A DNA stretch of 64,000 bases from Plantago major (taxonomy: Eukaryota > Streptophyta > Magnoliopsida > Lamiales > Plantaginaceae), in NCBI GenBank assembly GCA_026545765.1, contig CM048839.1:90672914-90736913 (forward strand), written 5' to 3'. Within the stretch, counting starts at the first letter, position 1, and each line of letters starts with the position of its first letter. Position numbers and translations under genes: made by a program. Shown in pieces: positions 34,001 through 44,383 of the stretch. Below the pieces are notes generated by a model. It did not search any database. It was not told the DNA's origin and saw nothing but the letters and a program-made list of their open reading frames with translations.

Positions 34001-37000
34001 GTTCTTTGATATATTTATTTCAATTTCTTGGTGCTTAGTTATTGTCATAATACAGAAAAAGGTTCAGTTGATTTTTCTATAGCACTTGAAGATAACACGG
34101 AGGGGCAGGCCACTCCCTGAACCAGAAACCAGGAGGAATTATAGGCTGATCAATGATACATAGAATTCACAGCTGGAACACTTGCTGTCGAGGAATTCTC
34201 TGATTTTATCAGGGTGAGTCATTTGATGAATTTGTCCCTGGTTGATGACAAGTTCACCTGCTCGAACAGTGTCTCGAGTGGACAGGCTTCTCATAACAAT
34301 TGGGAGGCTAAATATCCTAAAACTATTAAAGCATTCTACAATTATTATTCTTAGATCACCTTCCTATTTTGTTTGCTGGAGATGTAAAACTTAGGGATAA
34401 ATACCCGATTAGATTTGAGAATATGAGGTTGAAGGTTTTGTCGATCAAATGCAAAACGGAAGATGTCATACTTTTTTTGACAAGCGCCAATTACATTTAT
34501 TTATTTTTTAAATAAAATATCTCAATGATACACAAGTGAACTGAAATTAGTAAATTACACAAGAACATGGACTGGAGAATAGAATCTTTAATCTTCAACT
34601 CTGAAACATAGACATGGTCAAAGCATATACTGTTCCTTTCCCTCCAAAGGAACCAAAATACACATACTCGAAACATATTCCGAAGAATTCTGAATTCTTA
34701 ATCTTCGGACTTTCTTCTCCAAGTCCGCACAAAATCGAAAATCCTCTATACTCCTTGGCAATGCCCAAGAGGAATAAGGAATTCCAGCTCTGATGAGCAA
34801 CTTTGCAATGCAGAAAAAAGATGATCAGCTGATTCCCCATCCATACACATAATGCACCAATCTACCACATACATAGCACGTTGCCTAAGACTATCTGTAG
34901 TCAGCACCTTCTTCTGGGAGAAAGTAAACATTAAAACAGCTGCCTTAGGTGGAGTTTGCTCCTCCAAATTAATTTCCATGGAAGATCGCCTTTAACATAC
35001 CCTATCAGACTACAGATCTTTTAACAAAAACTCAAAGTTCTAAAGAGAAATTTGAAGATATGGAATACTGAAGTTTGGTGATGTTAGCCTTAAGAAGTAG
35101 GTTAAGGCAGGCTTAGATGAGCTTAATAAAGGAAAATGTGAATCTGTTGGAGATGGAAGAAATAGCTTCATGGGAAAGGTCATGGGCCATATGGTTAAAT
35201 ATGTAAGGGACAATCGTACAAAAGAATTTCATTCAGTTGCTAATTTAAAGGCTTTATAATGTGATCTCAGAGCTGACAGTCAATGGAGTAACCTTCGAGG
35301 ATAAGCAACACATTGGATTTCCTTTCATGAAATTTATCAAGATCTGTTAGGGAACAGTTTCTCAGAGACCGAAATTGGAGAGACTCGACTTCCCTGCTAT
35401 TAGCAAGGAAGAAGCTTTGAGGTTTAAGAGGCTGTTCACTGAACAGATTCACAATCTGAATGTAGACAAGACTCACAGACCTAATAGTTTTGCTTTTGCC
35501 TTCGATAAGGCATGTTGGGACATGATCGAAGAGGATGTCTTATTTCCATCAACAGGGTAAAGTTGTAAACCGAGCTAATGCTACTTTCCTTGTGTTAAGT
35601 CCTAAGAAACCTGGAGCTACAGATATCAAGGATTGTAGACCATTTAATTTTGTTACTTCATAAAATGATTGGGAAAATGCTAACAGACTCAAGAAGGTCC
35701 TGGGTGTACAATTTCAGTATCAGATTATCAGAAAGCTTCTGTGAATAAATTTAGATTTTGAATTCGGTCAAGGATTGTAGACCATAGTCTGGGTTTCAGT
35801 AAATCAGAATGATTTTGTGATTCACAATAGGAATGAAGACACCTGGACCGGAGGGTTTTTCTTTTGCCTTTTATCAGAAATTTTGGGAAATGATCAAAGA
35901 GGGTGCCATGGCAGTCATATAATATCAAGAATTATAGACAATGGCATTCTTGTAAATGGACTTTAGAAAATTATCGTGGAGGTATTAAGAAGGTCCTGGG
36001 TGATATAATTTCAGTGAATCAAAATGGTTTCATGAGTAAAATAAGTGTCAGATTATGGATTCAGCCCTGATTGCTCAGAATGTATTGGTTTACTAGTCTG
36101 GTCCGTCACCCCAGGGGGGAGGTAAGGGTTCTGTGGAACCCCATGTCAGGGTGTCTTTTGGTGCCTATGTAAATAAAAGGCAGATGTTTCGACAATGTCA
36201 GTAACCGGATTAAAAGACAAAACATTCATTTTTCAGTTGTTGCTGCTTTAATGTGGCAGCAAGAAATCATGCCCGATTTTCAAAGTTAAGCTTATATATT
36301 GACAGGTATAGACTATAGAGCGATTAACTTCCCGTGTAGTTCATTTCACTAAAATTAAGATGATGTTTCCAAAACAAATAAGTAAACAGTATCTTAGAAA
36401 TACATACAAAGGATCCAGGTAACTGAGAAGCAGATGTGGTCCATTCCTAGCAATCACAGCATCAGGGCAGAAATCCAAAAAAACACCATTGAATGATAAC
36501 ACGATTGGCTTCGAAGCTGCCTGAAAGGACAAGTAATCAATATTTAAGCAAATAGAAATTATTAAATGGAATTCAAGTAGAAATTATGATAAATACACCA
36601 ATCCAAAGTCAAATACAAGATACCATTCTCCTTATACATGATCTACTTTCCCCAAATACATCGTAGACATAAGCCAGTTTCGATAGAGAAGGTGCTTCCA
36701 GTTTTGAGCATCTAACACTGGTTAAAGAGAGATAAGCTACTAAGTGAGCATGAACTCAAGAACACAGAGCACAGTTCACAACCTAAAGGAACCCCCAACC
36801 ATATAAGGGCCTACAGAAGATGATAATGGAATCAAGAGTATGGAGCTGATTATGTAGCAAAATTGTTATCAGCGACAATGTTTCAAGCTAAAAAAGAATA
36901 CAAACTTTGTTGCAAAAGGGATTACTATGGGTTAAAAAGAACCAAAAAAAGGTGTCTTATGGCAAAGGATGAGGATGTAAGCAAGGATCATACTCGTAAG

Positions 37001-40000
37001 CAGTCGAGTAAGATGGGTAAAGGAAAAAGTCTCCTAAATATAGCTATTAATAATCTGCGTTTCCCATGACTTCACTACGAATTTTTGCTCAAGTTCCATT
37101 TAGTTCTGGATATCTGCTTAGGCTGGTTAATATGCAAACCTTTATTTGGAAAACATAATATGTTATTATTTTTAACTATGAGTTGCATGACAGATGCAAA
37201 TGAGCAGTCTGAGTCTGAATTGTGTTATTAAAACTGACACAACTAGAATTTCATATCTATATGTTTGCATATCTGCCTTCCCCTGTGTCCTGCCACAGGT
37301 GCATACTATAACCAAGAAGATCCCTGAAATTATTGACATTCACATCAGAGCCTTAATTCATAACCAACTTCTCACAGCGGATCCCTGAAATTATTGACAT
37401 TCATTATTTTAAACAGGAAGGACCATGTTGTAGATGTCCTCGTGCCAGTTTAAGACTTAGAAAAGGTGATTATTAATCTAGAAATTTGTATACATTTATA
37501 TAGATGCATATACAATTATGCTATACTGTTGTTATCTGGTCCAGAATGAAGTCCGTTCCAGGTTTTAAACAACTTAACATGTATGGCATGAAATAATCAT
37601 GAACCCCTGGCAACAAAAACATTAAGCCTATGCATAAATTTACATTTTATTATATAAATAACAAATTAACATGGAATAACTTAAAACAAAGATTGCCATG
37701 AGTTCCAGAACAGACTAAAAATCCAATATACAAGAGTCAGAATACTAGTTGAGCTATATAAAATATACACAAGTCCCATTCCAGACTTGAAATCAAAGTT
37801 GGGTGTCAGTATTTCCGTTCTGTTTTAATTCCAACAAAATTCGAAAATCATAAAAATAAAAAAAGTTATGAAGTGTATTTCTGGAGGTAGATCTGTTCAT
37901 CTGTTTTCAGAGTTCAGTCTTGTGACTGATCGGGATACTATACCTGCATATTTAGATCTAAGCAATAAATAAGAAATTAAATCATCAATCTCTATGACAA
38001 ATATGTCCAATCCAATACCCAAATCACATTTTATGAGCCAAAATGTTATTGGAACCACATAAAGTAAAAGAATATTAAATTCCATTAATCACACGACACC
38101 TCAAAGCTAAAAATAAACTAAGAGTTTCCCGAAAAAAAAATAACCGTCACCTAATAAAAACCACGGCATGAGAATTAAAGCTATAACAACAAAAAAAAAT
38201 TACGAGCATTTAAATATTAGCAACTGAGTTACCAGATTTTAAAGATATATACTTACATTTGTGATTTGTTGGCCCTTGCTTGTCACAAGTTGGACTATGT
38301 AGTTTTCCTCTTCGCCATTTTCATTTAACTCAAAACATCCAACAGCTATACAATCCGGACGAACCCAACGGACCGAATCCACTGATACACATAAAATAAA
38401 AAATAAAACAATGCATGTAGATCAAAAGCAAGATCTATCGAAAATATCACAAGTTCTCCACCAAATCTTACAAGCAATTAATCAAGTTTACTTTACTCCA
38501 TCTAAAGTTTGAACTTTAACAGGTGTAGATAGGGTTGCGTGAAAATTTCACGAAAAAATTCAGTCAACGCTCAGTTCGTGTTCCAGTTTGACCCAATCGA
38601 ACGGTTCGTGAACATATTCGTTAATAAACGAACACGAATATATAATTTATTGTTAGGTAGTTCGCGAACTGTTCGTGAACAAATTATATTTATATTATTT
38701 TATATATATGTTAAAATATTTCCTAATCTAATCTATCATTTCACTTTCCACATAAGTTATAATATTTCCAAACCTAACTCACACAAAACCTATAATTTCC
38801 ATTTTTCCACTCCCACCTCTCCAAGCCCCAAATCCACCACTGGAACGTTTAGGTGTTGTTTCTGTTAATTAATTAAGGGATCAATTACATATACCCCTGT
38901 TAGATGCCCTTCTCACAGATGGGTACCCGTTAGTCAAACAATTACATATAGGTCCTTTAAGCTGAAAATCCGTTGACCAAATAAGTTGCTAAACAAACTT
39001 ATGGCAAAACCAAACAGGCCCTTATCCAATTTTCAGAAAATTGATCAAAGTCCCATTCGTTTCTTTCTTCTTCTCCGATCCGTCTCTTCTTCTCCGTCTT
39101 CTTCTCCGATCTTCTCCTTCTTCGTTCTTATCTTCTTCTCTGATCCTCTCCTCCTTCGTTATCATCTTCTTCGTCGATCTATCTTCTTCTTCCCCGATAT
39201 GTCTTCTTCTCCTCTTCCAACGACAGCAACAATCAGAGTTCGATAATACAGGGGAACAACGAATATGAAAGCTTCGAGACTAGAGAAATAGAAACCAGAA
39301 CCATCAAATAATAACCCGCCGGTTGTCTGGAATAAATCTAGAGCACAAGAATGCGAAGCTTCCAGCCAAGCCGACAAAATGAAGAAATTCGATTAGAAAA
39401 TAGCTTCCATTGCTAGACTTTTGAACAGAAAATTCAGATTTATGTTGAATTCGTTTGGCTATGAACCTAGATTTCTATCAAATTCATTTGATTAGATCTT
39501 GGTTAAGTTTGATTGTTGTTTGAATTCTTTTCATTGTTGCAGGGACTCAAATAAAAGTTATGGAAACTAGAAACCCTTGAAGTTGAGAATTTGACAGACC
39601 TAATTCCAAAATTAAAAACATTATAGTGACTGAATTGAACTTTAGAAAGTTGAAGGGTGATATTCTGAAAACCAAAAAATTGAAGGGTTTGCCTTTTGAA
39701 AATTTTGTTTTGTTTAAGGACATAAGTTGTAAATACATTGTTTGGCTATTTGCAAAAGCTGATAATTGAACAAGGGCAAAAAAAGCTTTTCCTGGATTTA
39801 ATTCGCCAAAAGTCAAATCCGTGGACTTAGATGTAATTGATTTTTATCGCTCTGGACTTGCATGTTATTCTTTGACTAACGGAATTCCATATGTAATAAG
39901 AAAATCTAAGAGGGGGTGTGGATGTAATTAGCCCATAATTAAGTTTTCTAGATGTCTACTCGAGAAGATAGTTCAAAAGCACATGAAGGAATAGAAATTG

Positions 40001-42127
40001 TTGGTATTGTTGATTATGTGGATGAATTTTTGGCACAAACAAACAAGCCAAACTGTTCGTGAACACGATCTAACCGAACACTAACGAATAAACATTAATA
40101 TGTTGAAACCTTAAAGAATTGGACATGAACAAGTGATGAGATGTTCGACAAAACATGAACACAAACTGAACATGAAATATATTAAACGTACAAACGTAAG
40201 GTTGATGTTCGGTTCGTTTGGTTCAAAATACACCCCTAGGTGTAGATGTGTATGCATCCATATACAACTACAAGCTGATATTGGATTTTCGTGCGTACTA
40301 TTCTCATTTCAATTTCTTATCAGTGCTTTATTCTTAATGAAAACGTCAGTTGGGTTTTGGATTTTTGTGCGTCGTTTCGATCTTGAAAGTTAGCGCCGAT
40401 ATTGAGTCTTGTTGATTTGAGGTTAGTTGAAACTTTGTAATCTTTTTGTTGTATATTTGTCATTTTTCTTGAGGTGATTGAATCACATAAGATCAAGAAT
40501 AATGCATATAGATTTAGTTAACCGTTAAAATGAAAAACTAAACGAGTACAAATTAAAAATATAGTTCATGTTAACCATTAAAATGAAAAAATAAATCGAG
40601 TACATATTAAAATATTCCAGAAAAATTAGATAAAATGATGGGGGCGTTTTAACGACATCTTTGGAGTATTCTACACCACTTTTTGTTATGAAATTATCCC
40701 TTTCATTATCAATAATGTTTAGGCACCTATTGGTAGAAATACACTTTTCCCTCTACTTTTACACTCATTTGAAATCTGAATCCATCGGAAGTTTTTCCCA
40801 ATAGGGGTTGATTTCGAACATAATCCCTATTTGTTTTGACTCAGCAGTGTTGATTACATCATTATTAGTGATAAATAATGGAAAATTTCTTACAAGATTG
40901 GGGTCATGATTCACATGGATATAGTACTATCGCTTGGGCTGCTTTAATCGTAGTCTATACATGTATGTTTCACTCGCGGAGTAGGGAAGAAGTGGGCTCG
41001 AAAAGTATTAATAATTGAGTTGAGAAATAAAAGTGATCATTCTCAAACTGGTTTTGAACTATTCAAAATAAAAGTGTCTTGTGGTTGTATAAGGTTCATC
41101 AGGTTGTTTGTACTCAATTTAGTTCTTCGTTTACAGGTCAAGTTTATTTTTAACGAATTCTCCTAAAATCACCCATGTTATTGCTTCTGAGTTTTAAAAT
41201 TCAAAATGTTGTCTAAGAACATCATATGAGACGGGTTTAAGGTTTTATTTGTACTATAAATTACTAATTTACATACATTCTAGATTCTTCAGACTATGCA
41301 ATCTCTTTTTTTTTATTTTCTTTAGGCCCGTTTAAGGGAGTATTCTACATGACTTTCTGTTAGAAATTAACAACTTTTTTTTTCAATTTTCCACGAATAT
41401 ATATTTAGTATGTAGAGGACAATTGTTCAAGCACCGACAAAACCGGAAGCAACCCCTTTTTTCAGAGAGGACTGGTTATTCACATTTCATTTGATGGTCA
41501 ACAACAATCTACAAGTGGTCATATCTTACGTCCTATATCCGTTCGACTCACTCTCTTATATAAAAGACCGATCAAAGCTAAAAACCCATTACTTTTTTTC
41601 TCTTTTCTTTCTAATTCCTTTTTTTCTTACTCTAGTTAGTACTTTTAAGATATGAAGTCCAAACTAGCGAAAGCTTAAAAGGTGGTCTTGAAGCAAATAA
41701 GCCTGACCTCAAGTTAAAAAACCATAAAAGACTAGGTGTTGAAGTAAATAAGACTAAATGTTGCATGGCTGTAGATAACATGTTTTCATTCCACTTATTG
41801 AATGACCATTAATACATTACATAATCTGATACAAATATTGTAATTTGCAAATACCACTAGAAATCAATGGCTGCATGAACAGGGCAGAACATAAATTGTA
41901 TTGTGCAAATAAAATCTTTTCCCCTTTTTATTTGCAAAGTTTCAACATAAAATACTCCGCTGAAGAGAGGTAAATTCTCCAAGGACTTCGAAAAATAAAT
42001 GCAAGGTAAGTCTCCCTCCATCCCTCCCTCCCTCCCTCTCTCTCTCTCTCTCTAAAGGCCAAGGAATGCATTGCAACAAACATAAATGTGCTAATTGTTA
42101 CTTTCTAAAGCTTAACAAATACGACAC

Positions 42128-42182
<55 letters not shown>

Positions 42183-43904
42183 AATTGTTAACATTGAAGA
42201 CTGGGGAATGGGGATCTGCATCAAAATGTAAGAGTCTTCCGTTGAATGTTTTATTCTTCTTAGTAACCAAAATCGCACTTCATTATATTGAAGCAACTGC
42301 ATCGTGATCATTTTGTTTTTCTAGTTGTCTAATTGTTCCAAAGTCTTGTACCCCACCCCCCAACACACCAATGTACCACTCCCTTCTATGAATGAAGATG
42401 CAAAAAACCCATCTATTATGGGCAAAAACAATGGAAGATGACACAAGTCACACAGCCACAAAATTTGTCAGGACTTATGATATACCCATGAAAAGAACTT
42501 AACACAAGCAAGAAAAGGACAGTCAAGCAGTAGTTGCGGTAAATGAATTTCAGTATAGCGAAATAGGTACCTTTTATAGCTTGGTGCACATCAGAATCAC
42601 CGGCCGCTGAATCGAATGGTAGCGAAAAGCCAACTTTTTCCTTAAATTGCAATGACAGTATGCTGAGGGTGTTGTTTTTCGTCACAACAATAAAATTTCC
42701 TCCGACACTCCAGTCAACTGTGCTAATTAATCTTAGTTAGTGAAGAAAAATAATAGAATGGAAACTAAACCATATTGTGCATCTAGTCTCTACAGATTTT
42801 ATGCAATGCAAGATGCATAAGGCAGACAGGAGTAAAGCATACTGCATACCGATCTTGTTGTTTACTTTTGTTCGAACCATCAAAATAATCAGATAATACT
42901 GCATACCGATCTTTTTTTTTTAAACTCTTTCTTCAACAGCAAAATTGTAAGTTCAAGGTTTTGCGATTAGAATGATATCAAAGTCCACTCCATACATCAG
43001 TGACAAACCCAACTGTATCATTAGTCCTTAACGTTCCACATCGTCTCTACTCGTAATACACAAACCATACCAAACCAAGTATAAGCAGACAGGTGTAAAG
43101 TATACCAGAATCAACAGTCTCCATCACACAGGTAGGACGAGCTTGACCGGATCCATGGTATAACTTCCCACTGGCTGAAAGAATCAGATAAGCTTTTGCA
43201 TCTTTTCTGGCCCATCTCAAGTCCTTAATGAAGCTAGAATCATCAATCGAAACTGAATATGAAGGCTTTTGCTCCTGCTCAGTGAACATTAATCAATTTC
43301 AATCTGTCATGAATTTGATCAAACATTACGAAACTATCTGTACTAACTCTCTCAAAACCAAACACCACACCACACGAAGCAACCCACCTTATGAAGCAAA
43401 GCACTGACAGCGAAGAAATGGACATGGGAGTCCACAACAGCAGCTAGAGTTGCATCATCAACAGACAAAGCAAGCATCGAAACTTTTCCAACACGAACAT
43501 CAATTAGACTCAGCTCCCCTACAGACGGACCACGTCCTTTATCCTTAACCTCCACCGCAGATTCCATCACATCCTTGGTCCTCGTGACACAAAACCCTAA
43601 ACACATCAAAAGCTCAATCCACGACTCATTCTTATTTAAATAAAAAAACAAAAAACGAAATAATGAGCTAGAGAGAGAGAGAGAGAGAGAGAGAGGAACC
43701 ATTAGGATGAGCAACGAAGAGGAGTCGAAGGCGCTCGGAGACGGCGAGAGGTTGAGAAGGGAGGCAATTAGGATCGAATTCGGAGTTGATAATAGGAACA
43801 GGCTCTCCTATTTTGCTGAAGCGGTAGTTTCTGGTACCGAGCAATTCTCCTTCGATTTCGTCGTCCAATTCGATGAGGTTTCCGCCACCGTCTTCCGCCC
43901 CCAT
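22380..43904 (-). CDS. NUP214: nucleoporin NUP214, 17 exons, 1,668 aa
   Basis: NUP214 sits on the cytoplasmic face of the nuclear pore and helps late mRNA export (Gle1 and the DEAD-box helicase act there). The ATG is at 43902-43904, followed by [14 protein letters not shown] and [14 protein letters not shown], which match the start of plant NUP214 proteins. The stop is at 22380-22382. Exons, 5' to 3': 43700-43904, 43388-43596, 43106-43277, 42571-42717, 38257-38381, 36408-36520, 33528-33667, 32902-33064, 31963-32800, 31647-31799, 30147-30204, 28757-28890, 28505-28629, 27015-27357, 24890-25067, 22776-24560, 22380-22498. They sum to 5,007 nt, a multiple of three, and every border is GT-AG. The third exon's start may be 3 nt later. 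The length is a little under Arabidopsis NUP214. Introns are swollen by mobile elements. Confidence 0.93.
26084..26354. mobile_element. Stowaway-type MITE in NUP214 intron 14
   Basis: Starts CTCCCTCTTTCCCGCC and ends AGCGGGACGGAGGGAG, flanked by TA at 26082-26083 and 26355-26356. Non-coding, 271 bp. Confidence 0.8.
26638..26849. mobile_element. Stowaway-type MITE in NUP214 intron 14
   Basis: Starts CTCCCTCCGTCCCGGATTC and ends GAATTTGGGACGGAGGGAG, flanked by TA at 26636-26637 and 26850-26851. 212 bp. It lies about 280 bp from the previous MITE in the same intron. A CA microsatellite precedes it (about 26583-26596). Confidence 0.88.
27015..32800 (-). CDS. NUP214: NUP214 linker and coiled-coil exons 9-14
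   Basis: Exon 9 (838 nt, about residues 425-704) is a Ser/Pro/Lys-rich linker beginning [20 protein letters not shown] and ending PKQFGN. Exons 10-14 (about residues 704-975) are helical: [15 protein letters not shown] and [13 protein letters not shown], then [48 protein letters not shown] and [19 protein letters not shown]. This matches the coiled coil through which NUP214 joins the Nup88 complex. Exon 14 ends in a basic RRRRDSLDR. Confidence 0.9.
28121..28371. mobile_element. decayed Stowaway-type MITE in NUP214 intron 13
   Basis: The left end CTCCCTCAGTTTATTATG is clear. The right end (TGAATGATTTTTTTAAAGGCAGGAAG) is only a loose inverted match before TA. The right boundary is approximate. 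Confidence 0.45.
29186..29300 (+). repeat. 39-bp tandem repeat, three units
   Basis: AAAATCAAGCTTCTTCGG begins at 29186, 29225 and 29264, exactly 39 bp apart. The third unit diverges after CTCATT. It lies in NUP214 intron 11, close to a long A-run (about 29038-29058). Confidence 0.92.
30303..30792. mobile_element. Stowaway-type MITE carrying a second MITE
   Basis: The outer element starts CTCCCTTGGTTTTTTACAAG and ends with CACTTGTAC...GATTAAGGGAG, flanked by TA at 30301-30302 and 30793-30794. Without the inner insertion it would be about 255 bp. It lies in NUP214 intron 10. Confidence 0.8.
30422..30654. mobile_element. inner Stowaway-type MITE nested in 30303-30792
   Basis: Starts CTCCCTCCATTTCGGAG, ends CTGAAATAGAGGGAG, with TA on each side (30420-30421 and 30655-30656). 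The TIRs continue inward over GTGTTACAA / TTGTAACAC. The nesting shows it inserted after the outer element. Confidence 0.85.
30962..31086. repeat. foldback with 62-bp arms and 1-nt loop
   Basis: The arms 30962-31023 and 31025-31086 are reverse complements with five mismatches, separated by a single G. They share ATCTCTTGTAGTAAG. This is probably a palindromic MITE in NUP214 intron 10. A transcript of the intron would contain a near-perfect long hairpin. No clear target duplication was found. Confidence 0.9.
32902..43904 (-). CDS. NUP214: NUP214 N-terminal beta-propeller exons 1-8
   Basis: Exons 1-8 encode about residues 1-425, the size of the NUP214 seven-bladed propeller that docks the export helicase. 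Recognisable blade segments are [17 protein letters not shown] (exon 1), [12 protein letters not shown] (2), [17 protein letters not shown] (3), [16 protein letters not shown] (4), [18 protein letters not shown] (5), [11 protein letters not shown] (6), WSFHMDDFQ (7) and LGLCVDKVS with [11 protein letters not shown] (8). Intron 4 is 4.2 kb because of nested transposons. Confidence 0.92.
34595..34979 (-). pseudogene. LINE zinc-binding (zf-RVT) fragment
   Basis: Two overlapping minus-strand frames carry the conserved features of the zinc-binding domain found after reverse transcriptase in plant LINEs: [20 protein letters not shown], then [14 protein letters not shown], then GESADHLF, and in the next frame [10 protein letters not shown]. 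The frame change marks decay. It lies in NUP214 intron 6. Confidence 0.75.
35360..35720 (+). pseudogene. LINE reverse-transcriptase fragment
   Basis: The plus strand reads [17 protein letters not shown], then in a shifted frame [20 protein letters not shown], the pattern of plant LINE reverse transcriptase just before its catalytic core. It is broken by frameshifts and stops, and lies opposite in direction to the zf-RVT fragment 400 bp away. Confidence 0.7.
35820..36100 (+). pseudogene. second LINE reverse-transcriptase fragment, paralogous to the first
   Basis: [22 protein letters not shown] repeats the same domain segment as the fragment at 35360-35720, followed by similar GTCCTGGGTG sequence. 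Either two LINE copies or a rearranged one lies in this intron. Confidence 0.55.
38530..40238. mobile_element. hAT-type non-autonomous element with 8-bp TSD in NUP214 intron 4
   Basis: The ends are TAGGGTTG at the left and CACCCCTA at the right, the hAT pattern. GGTGTAGA flanks both sides exactly (38522-38529 and 40239-40246), the 8-bp duplication typical of hAT. Subterminal TTCGTGAAC / GTTCACGAA motifs occur repeatedly near both ends, as expected of transposase-binding sites. No transposase is present. A second element is nested inside. Confidence 0.9.
38878..39935. mobile_element. Mutator-like TIR element nested in the hAT element
   Basis: The left end GGATCAATTACATATACCCC and the right end, complement GGGCTAATTACATCCACACC, continue as inverted repeats for about 100 bp (both contain CCGTTAGTCAAA). 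TAATTAAG flanks both sides (38870-38877 and 39936-39943). The interior has TTCTTC-rich sequence and no transposase. It is related to the elements at 44384-47337 and about 56177-57107. Confidence 0.8.
42009..42053 (+). repeat. CCCT / CT microsatellite
   Basis: Repeats of CCTC followed by CT dinucleotides, in NUP214 intron 4. Confidence 0.9.
42130..42179 (+). repeat. AT dinucleotide microsatellite, about 25 units
   Basis: Uninterrupted AT run in NUP214 intron 4. Confidence 0.95.
43672..43695 (+). repeat. GA microsatellite (CT on the gene strand) at start of NUP214 intron 1
   Basis: Uninterrupted GA dinucleotides that begin three bases inside the intron, immediately after the exon 1 donor. Confidence 0.93.
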
Positions 43905-44383
43905 TTTGTCGAGGTAGAAACGGCGGAGCAATACACTGTTACAGAGAATGGAAAGCCTAACAGGTGAGGAAGTGGAGAGATGAGCGAATTGCAGGTTTGT
44001 GTCTCTTGGGCGGGAAGATAGGAAGGGTTTTGAGTTGGGTGTATGTAAGCAGAGCAGCAGTAGCCTGAGTCCTGAGAAAGAAGAGAAAGCTATGTCCTGT
44101 AAATTATTTTCGAACCAAGAGGTCAAGACTCGAGAGTAGTAGTGATTTTAGTCGATCAAAAACTTTGTGCTAAAATCGAATTGATTTACCTCATATTGTG
44201 CAATTTGTTTTTATGAATAACGATATAAATACTTAAAATTAACTTCGGGAGCGTTACACATTTAAGTTCAAAAATAAGAATAGTGCAGTAAAATAAAAAG
44301 TAGTATTCCGTATAATTTATGTTGTACCATGTACAAATAAGGTATTCAATATTGTTGTTGTTCAATATGTGACCATTAATTTA

